This document shows positions 22,547-33,974 of a DNA stretch of 64,000 bases, piece after piece. Within the stretch, counting starts at the first letter, position 1. Each line of letters begins with the position of its first letter. The position numbers were made by a program, and so were the translations under genes. The notes beneath the pieces were generated by a model. The model did no database searches. It was not told the DNA's origin and saw only the letters and a program-made list of their open reading frames with translations. Origin of the DNA: Neospora caninum Liverpool (taxonomy: Eukaryota; Apicomplexa; Conoidasida; Eucoccidiorida; Sarcocystidae); assembly GCF_000208865.1 (NCBI RefSeq), contig NC_018397.1, positions 124,001 through 188,000 on the forward strand, given 5' to 3'.

Positions 22547-25500
22547 AGTCTCCTTTGCCACATGTCGGTGTATAATTATATACGGGACCTATAAGTTTGC
22601 ATGTGCACGCTGACGTCCACGTGTGCATGAAGACACAAAGATAAAAACATAAATTTAATTTTGGTTTACGTCTTTTTGAGGAAGTGAAGAAACTTCCGAG
22701 CGAATCATCATGGCTTCCCAGCCACAACAAGCAGAGCTAGAGTCGACAGCCAGCACGACGCCAGATCTGGGAAAAAAGAAAAGAGGACTGGAGGCTGCGG
22801 AAGAAAGACTCTGTTTTTCGTCGCGGGCTCGACTTTTTCCCTCGCAACTCCGTTGTAGCTGCATGTGTTAGTTGGTTCGTCCACCTTGTGCGAGGGCGCC
22901 CCAAGCACTGTAAACTAATGTACCTCTAACTCAGAGGCTGAACGTGGCATGCTGGAGCTAGTCTGAAACAGTGTTAAAGGAGACAAGACAGCCGCTCCAC
23001 GTTTTGGATATAGTCTCTCCCTTTACGATTACTGGTCAACGTTCACACACACGAGCCGTGCTGAGAAGGACTTGTCTTTAGTCTTGCAAAAACGCACGTC
23101 AGGTTGTTTGTCACAAGGAACGGGGGGTTTCTTTCCATCTGGTCACTCCTGAAAGGCATTCATCGCATTCTTTTAGCGGTCGAAGGATGGGACGACACCC
23201 TCGGTTTTTCCACGTTAGCTTGGAATGATTCAGCGGTGTTGGACCGTGAGGTTGCGTAACACTGCTGTCCTCAAATTGGCTGCACCAGGCGCCAGTGCAC
23301 TAGACAGTGTAGGCTCGTCAACGCGAGTTACAGGGATGCGGGGCCTCGACTCCCAAGCTGCCGCGGTGCCGGTGTGAAAGTTGTCGCTCTCGGGAAGAAG
23401 CGCAGGAAACGCTTATCCTTCCGGCTGAACAGGCTGTGCTGTAGAGGCATGTGGATGATCGTAGCACTCCACGATGGATATCCGCGAGTAGGCGACTACA
23501 GGGGAGGCGAGTAAGGTGACAAGAAGCTGCAGGCTTCCGTGTGGCAACATGGGAAGGAAGCTAGTCTCTTCCGAACTGCACAGGACTTGGCACTGGACTG
23601 CTCACACTGCTTCTGCAGCTTATGGCTTGTAGCCTGGCCGGCAAAACTTGTAGCATGGGGCTTCACACGGGAACCATGGAAACGAGGCACCCGCATAGAA
23701 CGAGGGATCTGCTGGAGAGTGTACCACGGTTATTGATGAGCGATGTCGGCAAGAACAGACCCTCACGTGGCTAAACGATTACAAATCCAGCTCAAGGTCA
23801 CAGCAACTTTCATTCTCCTGACAAGAACCAGCGACGAGGAGCACTAGCGCCTTGGAGGGGCATACGTAGCGGCGGCACTATCGCTCTCAGTGTAGTCCCT
23901 TCAAAAACAGCACGGTGACGGAGCACTGGCTCGTAGCGTTAAATTATGGAAGGTATAATGACCTGCGATCAGGACCTGGTTCTCTCTTTGAGTGTGCAAG
24001 CGATGCCAGCGTTCCTCTTTTAGGCAAAGCGGTGCAATAGGCGAGTTTAGTGTGAAGACAAGATGACGGGTTGTTTCTTTTCGGAGTCGTCCCGCGCTTA
24101 CTGTATATCGGGTGTCAGAATCTGTGCTGCAGTGGTAGACACAGGTTTGGTGCACAGTCGTGAAGAAGAATGGAAGGCCGACGGGGCTGACCAGCGCCAT
24201 ACAACGAACAGACTGTTTCGCTTCCATTTTCGTTGGTGAAAGATTCTTTCTACAGGAAAATATAGAACCTCTTTCTGATGATCTGCACGGGGAGACCGAA
24301 CTGGCTACGCTACTCAGAGAAATTCGTACAGGAGCATCCTCCCCGACGCGTTTGAATTCAGGACAACGGGAACATAACGACAAGGTATATGCTTGGAAGC
24401 GGCGGCTCATCACAGAAGACGACCTTACCGAAAATACGTGAACTTGGCGCGTTGAGTTTCCGATAAAGAAAACGAAGGTAATATTACACACATGCTTGTA
24501 TACTCCTCCCTACACATTGGGCGATATCTGTACCAACGAGTCAGGGATCCAGGCTGAAAACCAGGCTGATGTACGTGCATATACGTATAGGGATAGACGT
24601 GTATTTACATGTACTTGAATGAAGGATTGTCCATATAGGCCAGCAAGGAGCAACCGCTACCTGACAGCTGGCCCGGCCCGCAATTACCATATTTTTACCA
24701 TACCCGCATGCGTCTTGATTCGGCAATTTCAGGCATATTGAAGCACGATCCTGTTACACACTTGAACCGAGAACTCAAACTCTTTTCTCCACTCAGAGAG
24801 CTGGCTGCGAGTTATCTGCGATCGGGCAATTCGTACTGCAGAACACGGAGACAAAAGGTAGGACCCGCCGCTCTCCACTTCCTGGAGTTGTTGCCGGCCG
24901 GTGCGTAGGGTGGTGGGCTGGTTCAATCCGATCTTCGATTAGTGACCCTGTTTGTCGGTGCTCGTAAAGGTTTCCGCTCGTGGTTCACTTATGCATAAGA
25001 AATCTGTGCATTCGCTTGCTGGCTCTTAACGCGGAACAGACTGCACTAGGTCTTCTCGTGGCACTTTTTGCTACTCGACGCGTCGGGTCATTTCATCCAA
25101 GGTCAAAATACAGTACAAGGAAAGCGTCACACATGCCTTTCTCGTGTGTTTGTTCATTGCTTCAAGTCGATCTCGTATTCAATACGACTCCTACTCTCCA
25201 AGCTTCCTTACTGTCTGAACCCCGATGACATCTTTTGTCTGTTGTGCGGCGGCGTTGCCGCGTGCCTCTCTTGCCGGCCAGGCTGTGCGTTCCTTCCCCC
25301 TACGTCACTCGACACCTCCTTTCCTTGTTTCTCCTTTCCTCCAGTTATTCCTTCGCCATCCTTCATTCTGCTACAGTATTCGAACCGCAAGTACCAGCAC
25401 AGAAACCCCCGGTTCTAGTTCCGCACGCGTTTCTGTTTTGATTGCGGCGCTCCGCTCTCCGCGCTCTGCTGTCTGCGCGGGCTTACTGCTATTCTGCCTC

Positions 25501-27974
25501 TGGTTTCCTGCTCTTTTCCACAAACTGATCTCCTGCTGCTTACGGAAACGAGCCAGACGAATGTGAGCTTGCAGAGCTTACACCACGCTGCCCCGTATAC
25601 AAACACACTCGTCGACGTGGAAAAATCTACCGCATTCCCAAATCGCTCACAAGCGCTCTTCTCCAAGATGCAAGGACGTAAACACGCGACACCCTGAGTG
25701 CAGCAGAGACTCCCTGGTCGTCAGTCGCATCCGTCTGATTATGGGAAACGGCGACACAGTGAAGAGGCTAGTGAAGGCACGGAAGAGAGGCGCGACGGAG
25801 CAAAAAAGAGACCCGCGTGATGCGGCTAGGGGTGGGTAGTGCCTGTGGCATGCGCCAAGGTTTATTTTTTACAACCAACCCACCCAAGTTTTCTTTCTAG
25901 CTTTTTCAATGTGTGTTGGTTCACGCGAGTTTTGCAACTTTGTGTACAGTTATTCGGTCATTTTCCTCGTTTTTTGACTCTGTTTGTTGTCGCGTTTCGG
26001 CTTCGCCGTGGACAGGATCCGTTTTCTCGCTTCCACTGCGTCCCGGTCTTCCTTTGACCCTGTCGAGGAAAAACACGCCACTTTGTCGGTTGTTTTCCTC
26101 GCGTACTTCTACCCTTTTTGCGTTATCTGTCACGCATCAATGTTTCTTCGTACCAAAGGCCTTGTTTTTGCCCGTCCTGCGACGTACTGTTCCCATTTCC
26201 CTGAGCATCGACTCCCCATGTCTTCTTGTATGTATATCTAAACTTCAGTTTTGTATCAACGGTTTTCCTTTCCTTCTCTTGTCGACGGTGTCCGTCTTTT
26301 TGTCGCCCACTTGTCATGTCGCTCTCCTATTCCGCATTTAACTTCTCCACGACCCTTTCTGTCGTGTTTTCTTGGATTCCGGAACTGGCCAACGCTGTCG
26401 TTTTTTTCTGCTCGTCTCTCTCGCCTCTTTCCTTCCTCGTCCCACTTCCTCTCGGAACCGCGGCACTGTAAGTTGCCCTGCTCGTGGTTCCTGTGTATAC
26501 TCCCTTCTGTGCTCCGCAGAGTTCTTCGTTTATCCTTTCTTTGGCCGCGGTTGGTCTCGAGACGAGTCAAATTCGCGAGGGACTGCTTCCGTTTTTCTGC
26601 CCAGCAAGTTGAGGAAGGCGGGTCAAAACAGTGGTTTCTTCTCGCCTTCTGTCGCGTTCCACGGGTTACTGGTCGAGCGCGACGTCCTGTCACCTTCATT
26701 CTTTCGGCTATTCTACTCTTGTTCGCTTCCTGTCCACACACAGACATTCCCTGTCGCAACTCTTTGCATCTTCCGTCGGCGGACTCTTGCCTGTGGTCTC
26801 CGTGAGGGCCCGGCCGTTCAGCGTGCGTTCCCCTCCGAGGCAAAATGGGGGCAAACCCCCTCCAGTCTGAGAGAAAATCCACATGTTTCTTCGTTCTCGC
26901 GGAACAATGAAAAGCATGAGCAGCAGTCTCGAAGTGTGAGGGAGTTCTGTGTCCTCGATGTCGGCGACCTTCCCTTCCTCTGTGTCTCCGCATACCTACT
27001 TGCCTTCCTGTCTCTCTTTGTCACTTTCCTTTCCTCTCTCGTCGCTCCGCTCTTTCGTCCCAGACGTGTTCCGCCGTCGTGTCGGCCCACGCTCGGTTTC
27101 ATCGGCCGCTTTCCTGCGCGTCGTTTTTCACCTCGCGTCTCGGGGTGGCGAGGGAAATCCGTTTACCCGTGCGCGGCTGTGTCCAGTGAACGGCGAGTGA
27201 AGAAGTCAGAAAGACTGTTCCGGCCTGGCTGCGCTCTGTAGGGCGCGCGCCTCCCTCCCACTTTGACTCCGGCGCGACTTACAGGTTTCATTCACGCGCG
27301 TGGCGAGGACCCGCCGAGCATGTCTGCCTCTTCCCTCTCAAGTGGTTGTGACCTGGATACTTGTTCCTCCCTAGAGAGCAGCCTTTCCAGAGTCTCCCCG
27401 TTCTGTCTCTCTCTGTTCCGCCCGTTTTCCCCCGCCCCCGCGCCTCTGGTGGGCGCTTTGGGCGGACTTCTTCGCGGTCTGGCCTTCTGCAGCGGCCATG
27501 TGACGGGCGGGAGTCTCCGCGACGCCCGTGCGCTCATCCTTCGGGGCAGGTACTGTGCTTCTGCGCGGCCGAATCTCTTGTCGCCTGCACGTTCAGTGTC
27601 TTCCAGTCTTTCGTCCTCCGCTGCTTCGTCCGTGGCCACATCTGCGAAGTCGCCGTTCTCGCCCCTGTCGGCGTCAGTTTCGGGTTCGTCTTCCTCCGTT
27701 GTTTCCTCTGTGACTCCAACCCGGATGCGCAGTGATCTTCTCTTGCGGGGCATAACTTGGCGCTCGCGCGCGACCTTGTTCCCCTGGCTCTGTCTCAGAC
27801 CGAGGGCGCGGCCTCTTCCGAATGCTTGTGTTTCCTCGCCTCGCTCCACTTTTCCAGAATTCTGTGACGCACCCGCCGTGTGCTCCCTTCGCCCGGCCGC
27901 CCTCGCTGTGTGCACCCGTAATCTGCCGAGTGTCGTCGCGCTTGAGTCTCTCTCTTCTTGGAGCAGACAGATAG
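22547..27974. other. 5.4-kb intergenic region without a recognisable gene
   Basis: Lies between the ankyrin-sushi stop and the phosphatase start. It is AT-richer in the first half and pyrimidine-rich from about 25900 to 27900. Short open frames occur on both strands (for example 23901-24491 minus and 26256-26993 minus), but none shows a conserved domain, a convincing start or splice-consistent extension. It presumably holds UTRs and the phosphatase promoter; an unannotated noncoding transcript cannot be excluded. Confidence 0.4.
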
Positions 27975-29836
27975 ATGAACGAGATTCTTCCCTTCCTCTT
28001 TCTGGGAGGCCTCAAAGACGCGGAGAATCCCGCGGCTCTGGAGGCTGCAGGCGTTCGCGCGGTTGTCACCTGTTGCACTTACCAGGAGTGCCCGAAATAC
28101 ACCGAGAAAGAAGGACTTGACTACTTCCGCGTTGACGTCGAGGACACGAGTCGAGAGCCGCTCCACCTCTACTTCCAAGAGGCAGGCCAGTTCATCGACC
28201 GCTATGTCTCTCGGCAGCAGACTGTGCTCGTACACTGCAAGTGAGTCTGAACTCCGACTACGCGAGCGGTAGAAAAAAAAGGGAAAGCGGGAAGCGGAGC
28301 CGCGTGACTCTCGCATTTTCCGCGACCGTGTTGCCCCACGTCGCTGGCCGCTCGTCCTATATCCGTATGCGCGTTTGTCCAAGTGTTCGCGTCGTGCCCG
28401 GCGGCGCGCCGTTGCCAGTGGAAAAGCAAAGAGGCAGGTCGCCTCGGCCTACGGTCGCCGCGTACCGATCAACCGGGAAACGGGATCGAAGAGGGGAGAA
28501 ACAGAAACGCACAGAATGAGCGCTGCAGTAGGCCGAAGAACGCGTCCGCTCAACGGGGCTCGCCTGGCTGACACGTCGCACTCCGGGTGTCTGGCCACCC
28601 CAGTGAAGCTCTTGTACTGGTTGAGGGCGGGGATAATACAACCACTGGAGCGACCGCATGCGCCGGGTACTCTCTGTGCTTCGAGCAACACGGCATACAG
28701 AGAACGAGCGGAGGCTGAAATAACAGAGGAGTGCTTAAGGCGTGTCTAGCCACCCCTGGGAACTGTGTCTGGGACTGCACCACATGCTCACGCTCGGTCG
28801 CGGTCACCAAGTTGCACTCACACGACAACCGCCCGAATCGGGTTCAAGTACAGCTTCGGTTGTCAGCGGTACCTGCTTGGATATATATTATTCTTTGGTG
28901 ACTCGGACAGACGTGCAGCCAGATGGACATCCGGTGCACACCCGGACACAAGTCGTGTCCCTCGTCTTCTGTTATTCGGGCCCTTTTCGCCGTTTCATAG
29001 TTCCTTCACTCGCGTGCGATTCGTGCTTGCCGTTGCGGACTTGTCTCTGAGAAATAGGCCGCCTCATATCGCCTGTGTCACGTGCTCGTTGCTTTGGTCC
29101 TGCTTTTTCTTCTCCATCCTCAGAGCTGGAGTGTCGCGGTCGGCGTCCGTTGTTCTCTCGTATCTAATTGGATGCAAGGTGAGGAAATTGACAAAGACCG
29201 GTTCTGTGAACGAGGTTTCGTGCAAGAACGCTTCTACTTATTCTCTGGAGCATGCGCTGCGCGTTTTTGTCGGCAGAGAGCCTGCGTGGGGGGAGACTCG
29301 AAGGCGTCTCGCCTCATCATGCATGCACGCCTGGTGTTTATGTGCTTATTCCGCGGTTGTCGAATACATGGGCTTATTTACTCGTAGCATTCACATTTTC
29401 TGGTGACCGGGAGATTGTGGTTCCGACTCTGTACGTATACTTGCATATTGCTCCTTTCTCTCCATCTAAGAATATCCAGTTGGTACTCATCGCTGTCCCG
29501 TGTTTTGCGCGTCACCGATCGCTTTGCGTAGCGCTTAGCTGCCTCGTTTCAGCTATCCTCTGTAAAAAGATCTGGTTTGGCAGTTTGGGACGTTGTTGAT
29601 CAGCGCATTCCCTTGTGCTTTCGTGTTTTTCCCTGCAGAAGTTTGCCCTACAAGAGGCCTTTTTCCATGTTTTGACGAAGCGGCCCTGCATTTGCCCAAA
29701 TATTGGTTTCATGGAGCAGCTGTGCGCGTACGAAAGAGAGGTCCGAGACAGCTGCTCTGTGTGTATGTTCAAGTACACAGACTGGTATACGGCGGATAGC
29801 TCGTATCGGCCCGCGATTCCTGACTTAGAGCCCTGA
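27975..29836 (+). CDS. Dual-specificity protein phosphatase (DUSP catalytic core)
   Basis: Predicted Ser/Thr/Tyr phosphatase of 172 residues in three exons: 27975-28240, 29124-29178, 29639-29836. An in-frame TAG immediately precedes the ATG, so the start is firm. The CX5R active-site loop HCKAGVSRSAS is assembled across intron 1, with the catalytic Cys in exon 1 and the Arg in exon 2. A candidate general-acid Asp lies in YFRVDVED. The C-terminal part FALQEAFFHVLTKRPCICPN matches the helix and RP.I.PN segment typical of atypical DUSPs, followed by GFMEQLCAYE. The protein is essentially the catalytic domain, with no MAP-kinase docking domain and only a short tail. Likely soluble; substrate unknown. 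Confidence 0.9.
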
Positions 29837-32800
29837 AACTTGAAGTGGGGACAAAGAGCAAAGGAACGGGGGCGCGAAAGATCTTCGAGATGTGTTCACA
29901 CCGGGTCTCCGCATTGACGCCGGGAGGTACGCGGCGGCCTCGCATGTCGATCTAGCGCACCGATACAGAGCGGTAAAAATTATGGAAGGAAAGACGCGGA
30001 AGGCGAGGCCATGGTAGAACGGCGCGCACCAGCAAGGGAGAGGGGACAAAGCGTGGAGAAAAAGAGGGTATAATTGGAGGCTGTTGACTGGCTTACTCTT
30101 CGAGACCCAGGGGCGGGACTGGCTGTGGACGCAGTTTAGTCTTTCCTGAGAGAACTGTGGTTTCCCAAGGAGGGAAATATGGTACGTACACGCCAGCCGC
30201 GAGAAGAGGAGAGATTCTCCGGGAACGCGATGGACGCAAGACAAAGAAGGAAGACGGTAGAGAAAGAGCTGGGACGCGTTTCGTCGTGAGTGGATGTCGA
30301 AGACGAAAGGTGGGATCGCTGGCGTTCAGATGCTTGTAGTCTAGTGGTAGTAGCTCTCCCGTCACGAGCGGAAAGACAAACCGAACGCGAGACAAGCCAA
30401 AGGGCGGGCAAAGACAGAGAACGATAACGGGAAGCAGTCCAGTGGACGGATAGACGTTTGTATCTCAACTCTGTGGGTTGCCATAAAGAAGGTGTATGTA
30501 CAAACAATCCATATCGGTGTAACGTGCGCTTTATATGTGGATGTATAGACGCCTGTGTGTTTTTCAACAAACGGGGCACACTTTCGCTTTTCTCAATAAA
30601 TACATGCATTTGGGTACCTGTAAAAGTTAAGCTGTCGGAAGTGAGGAATGATTGGTTTGTCCGTTGTGTGCCTACCGTGCGTTCTACGGGACATCCGCGT
30701 GATCTTGACGTACAGAACTCTGCAGCTGACAAACACGGGGATTGAAAATCCACAGCAGAAGGGCTGCAGACAGTTGACCGCCCAGCATGAGCACTTCTCT
30801 GGTTGATGCACGTGACATAGATTTTCAATTTTTTCAAGGCACACTCCTCCTCGCTCGAGAATCAAAGCTTTATCGTGTTGACGCACACTTGCCAATCAGG
30901 CTGTAAACACTCCCCCTTTCTCGATCTCTTTCCCTTTGGTGTCAAAATCTTCCTTTCTTTTCACCCTTCCGTTCCCCCACATGTGGTTTCTTTCTTCTCT
31001 TTTCAACTCTCTTCTGACTTCTCCGTTCGTGTCCTGCTTCACCGTTCTCTTTGGCGCAATTTGCGAATTCCTCAATGTCACGATTGAAGAAGGAACAAAT
31101 ATGTTTCCTTTTACCCTTTTCTGTTTCCCTGCTCTTCGGATCATTGCATATGTCGACCGTTATCAAACGGTACACGCTTCAAAGAAAAAACAAGTAGACT
31201 GTGCACCAAAGTAGGGAGCATCAGAGCGGCTGCTCGTTCCACGGGCCGTACCCCGGCGATACCACGGTTTTTGCTTTTTTGCTACGTCGTCTACGAATTT
31301 ATCTGCTCCAACACACCGTCACATTGACCTGCGGTAGTGGAGGGCACACGAATGAGCGGTCACAATCGCTGCTGTCTCCTCCGAGTGAAGTATCAGGCTC
31401 GCCGCACTCTTTGTTATATTCGCGTGCAGATCGTCAGTTTTCCCAGGTGGAGATACGTGCTTCCAAAGGCATATATGGTCACATGTATCTACCAAATTGA
31501 AGTGTACCCGCACTTTGTGCAAACTTTCCGTGATGCCTTATACGCCTAGAGGACAATCTATCTGAAAGGGTCCATTTACATTTCTCCCCGTGCGCGGGGT
31601 GAGTGGCAGCGTTACTGTGAGCAGTCTGGTCCTTAGCCCTCTCCCGCGTTACACCGAAACCCCACAGTGACGTGGTTCGGAACCCTCCGCTGCCGTTGCC
31701 TGCCTGCTACCATTTGTGTCCTCCAATCCGCGCCACCTTTCATAGGGTCGCTTACGTTCTTTGCGCGGGAAAGTGTCCAGCCAAGCTCGATGTCAAAGCG
31801 TCAAGCTCGGAATTTTGCCATGTACGGAATGAGTTTGAGTTCTCAGGGATTCCTGTTCAGTACCTGGTAACAAAACGGGTGAATGAAAAATGAAAACAGC
31901 CGCATCTTTGTTAGAACAGTAGTGGCTGACAAACTCTGTTGAGTGGAATCCTGACTGCACTCAAAACTGCTCGAGATAAGACGTACGGTGGACGCGAAGG
32001 TCATGCTAGTGAATGTCAATAACACCACCACCACTGTACCCGTTAAATGGTACGGGAAAAGGGTTTGTCTTTCAAACAGTCGTGGGATGGGTGATGACGC
32101 GACACACTAATTTTGCTACCTGTTGACGGCGCCATTCTTCGCTTTAGGCTCTGTTTCCAGCAGCGCTAGCGCACGGGGCTACACGATCATCATCACGTGG
32201 GGCACCTTTCCACATCACAGTGCCGATCAGACAAACTTCAAGGTGCAAACGTCGCATAGGATATTATAACTCTCGTCTACGTCCGAAATATGAAGAAAAA
32301 ACGAGACACTGTCGTGGTTGCCCCATGAATACATTCAGAAACGAAAAGCGGCACCGAGGGGGGGTTCAGCTAGCAATTCAACGCACGTCAAATCAGGGAC
32401 GGTCCACTTGCTTGAAATCACCATGCCAGCGGGTTCTGTGTTCTATGAGTGGGTCGACGTAGTCTGTATGTAGCTCATCATTGATATGCATACCCGTTGC
32501 TCCCTTTGTATTCGCGTGTATCCAATCATACTTTTGTGGCTGCCTGGACTATAAGTCGATCAACGTAGCAGTCATGCACATATCGGCAGGGCCGTCTGAA
32601 AACCCACAGGTAAAAGCGACACAGCTTCTTCCCCAACATACTGTAGGACCACTCGTGCGCTCGATCCTGTCATGGTTGTGTGGTGGAAATTTGTGCGCCT
32701 AGATTTTTGGGCCAGTCACACAGTTCAGTGCTTTTGAGGAAACGTATATTTGACGTGTCGAACCAGATCACCGACGATCTGTTTTCTCGCCGGTTTGTTA

Positions 32801-32901
32801 CACAACGAGCTCTGCCCTTGACAGAAAGGCTCATTCTTGGTTCCGTGTATTCCAAGTTGTCAACTAGCCTCCCTTTCAGGTCGCTTTTCTCGACCGTGGA
32901 G
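29837..32901. other. Intergenic region between phosphatase and SRS gene
   Basis: No gene is supported. Short open frames on both strands lack homology. One stretch near 31310-31350 reads VTLTCGSGG in one frame, which faintly recalls SRS domains, but it is not continued in any frame. A pyrimidine tract and AG at about 32863-32880 just before the SRS start could be a 5' UTR intron acceptor. A degenerate tRNA-like stretch at 30332-30397 was considered and rejected. Confidence 0.4.
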
Positions 32902-33974
32902 ATGCTCCAAGACAAATTTGGGACATCTCAGCCACGCGGATTGCTGCATATTCGGTATGGGAGCCTTTCGCCCCACCCATTAATTCTTTTTGTGGCATTG
33001 TTCGCCATAGTGCCACATGACAGCTTCGTTGGATTTCGTGGCCACTTCAGTCACTTTGCTGAAGCGAGTGGCGCTCCCCTGGTCAAGTGCTCTTCTCCGG
33101 CGGACGCGTCGCCAGTGCAGATATGTACGTGCGAAGTTCCTAGTCTTGGGAAAACCACGGATTATTCGGTGGTCGTGACCAGTCAAAAGAACCAGCTTAT
33201 GGCCAAGTGCTCCCTGTATGCGAGTACTGTCCCGGTCGATTTGATGAAGACGACGTAGTTTGTCCTGCAGATATGACGGACCCAACAACCTGCGTTAGTC
33301 CTTTGGGGACTATACCTCTCGCAGGTCTCTTGAAAGGTGACGGAGCAAGCGATGTCCACTGGAAGCCGGATTTCGTGAATCACGCGGTTGTGCTAACCGT
33401 TCCACCAAAGAATCTCCCACCTGTTGACAAGAAATTCATTGTCGGGTGCACTGAGGTGGCTCAGGGCTACTGTCTTCTTCATATTACGCTCTCTGCGGGG
33501 ACTTCTTCTACGGACAATCAAAGTGTTTCTTGTGCTTATGGTAGTGCTAGTAATGAGCAAGTTCAGAAGGTGACAATAACACCAAAAAACCCAACGTTTA
33601 CTCTTAATTGTAGCACAGATGGAACTATGCAACCAACAAGCTTCACTACAAACTACTGTGCGGATGCCGATACGGTACAGGACGACTGTACTCAGAAGTA
33701 CGCAAGCTTGTTAGACGGTTACAGTAAGACGTGGTGGCATGTTTCCCAAACACAAACAAGTAATCAGGCGACGCTGACAATCCCGGCGGATAAGTTCCCT
33801 GAAGCCGAGACGAAATTGGGGCTTGGTTGCAAGGCTACCACGCCACTCTCAAATTCGACTACCTGTAAAGTGGAGCTCACAATCACGCGGAATAATTCAA
33901 GTTCAGTGTGGCGTCTTTCCCTGAGTGTGACGGCTTTTTTGGCTTTGACTGGGGCTCTTCCCTTCTTAATGTAA
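32902..33974 (+). pseudogene. SRS (SAG1-related) surface antigen with apparent frameshift
   Basis: Resembles a two-domain SRS protein, the GPI-anchored surface antigen family of coccidian parasites. The ATG at 32902 is followed by a hydrophobic stretch LILFVALFAIVP, a plausible signal peptide. The first frame holds the start of SRS domain 1 (CSSPADASPVQICTCEVP) and stops at about 33256-33258. The second frame, open through 33207-33974, carries the rest of domain 1 (FIVGCTEVAQGYC) and domain 2 with its Cys pattern. It ends in a hydrophobic tail (SLSVTAFLALTGALPFLM), a likely GPI signal. The switch falls near 33240-33260. No GT-AG intron of normal size fits, so this is either a disrupted gene or a sequencing error. 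Confidence 0.75.

Noticed and set aside
30332..30397. tRNA-like sequence with a TAGTCTAGTGG A-box-like segment and GCTTGT/ACAAGC ends
   Set aside because: It is only 66 nt long, the T-arm consensus GGTTCGA is missing, the anticodon loop lacks T33, and the anticodon stem has a mismatch. At best a decayed tRNA; probably chance.
31300..31900. Possible upstream SRS relic (VTLTCGSGG in one frame, Cys-containing frame at 31672-31893)
   Set aside because: The similarity is limited to a few residues and is not continued in any frame. There is no Cys pattern or GPI tail.
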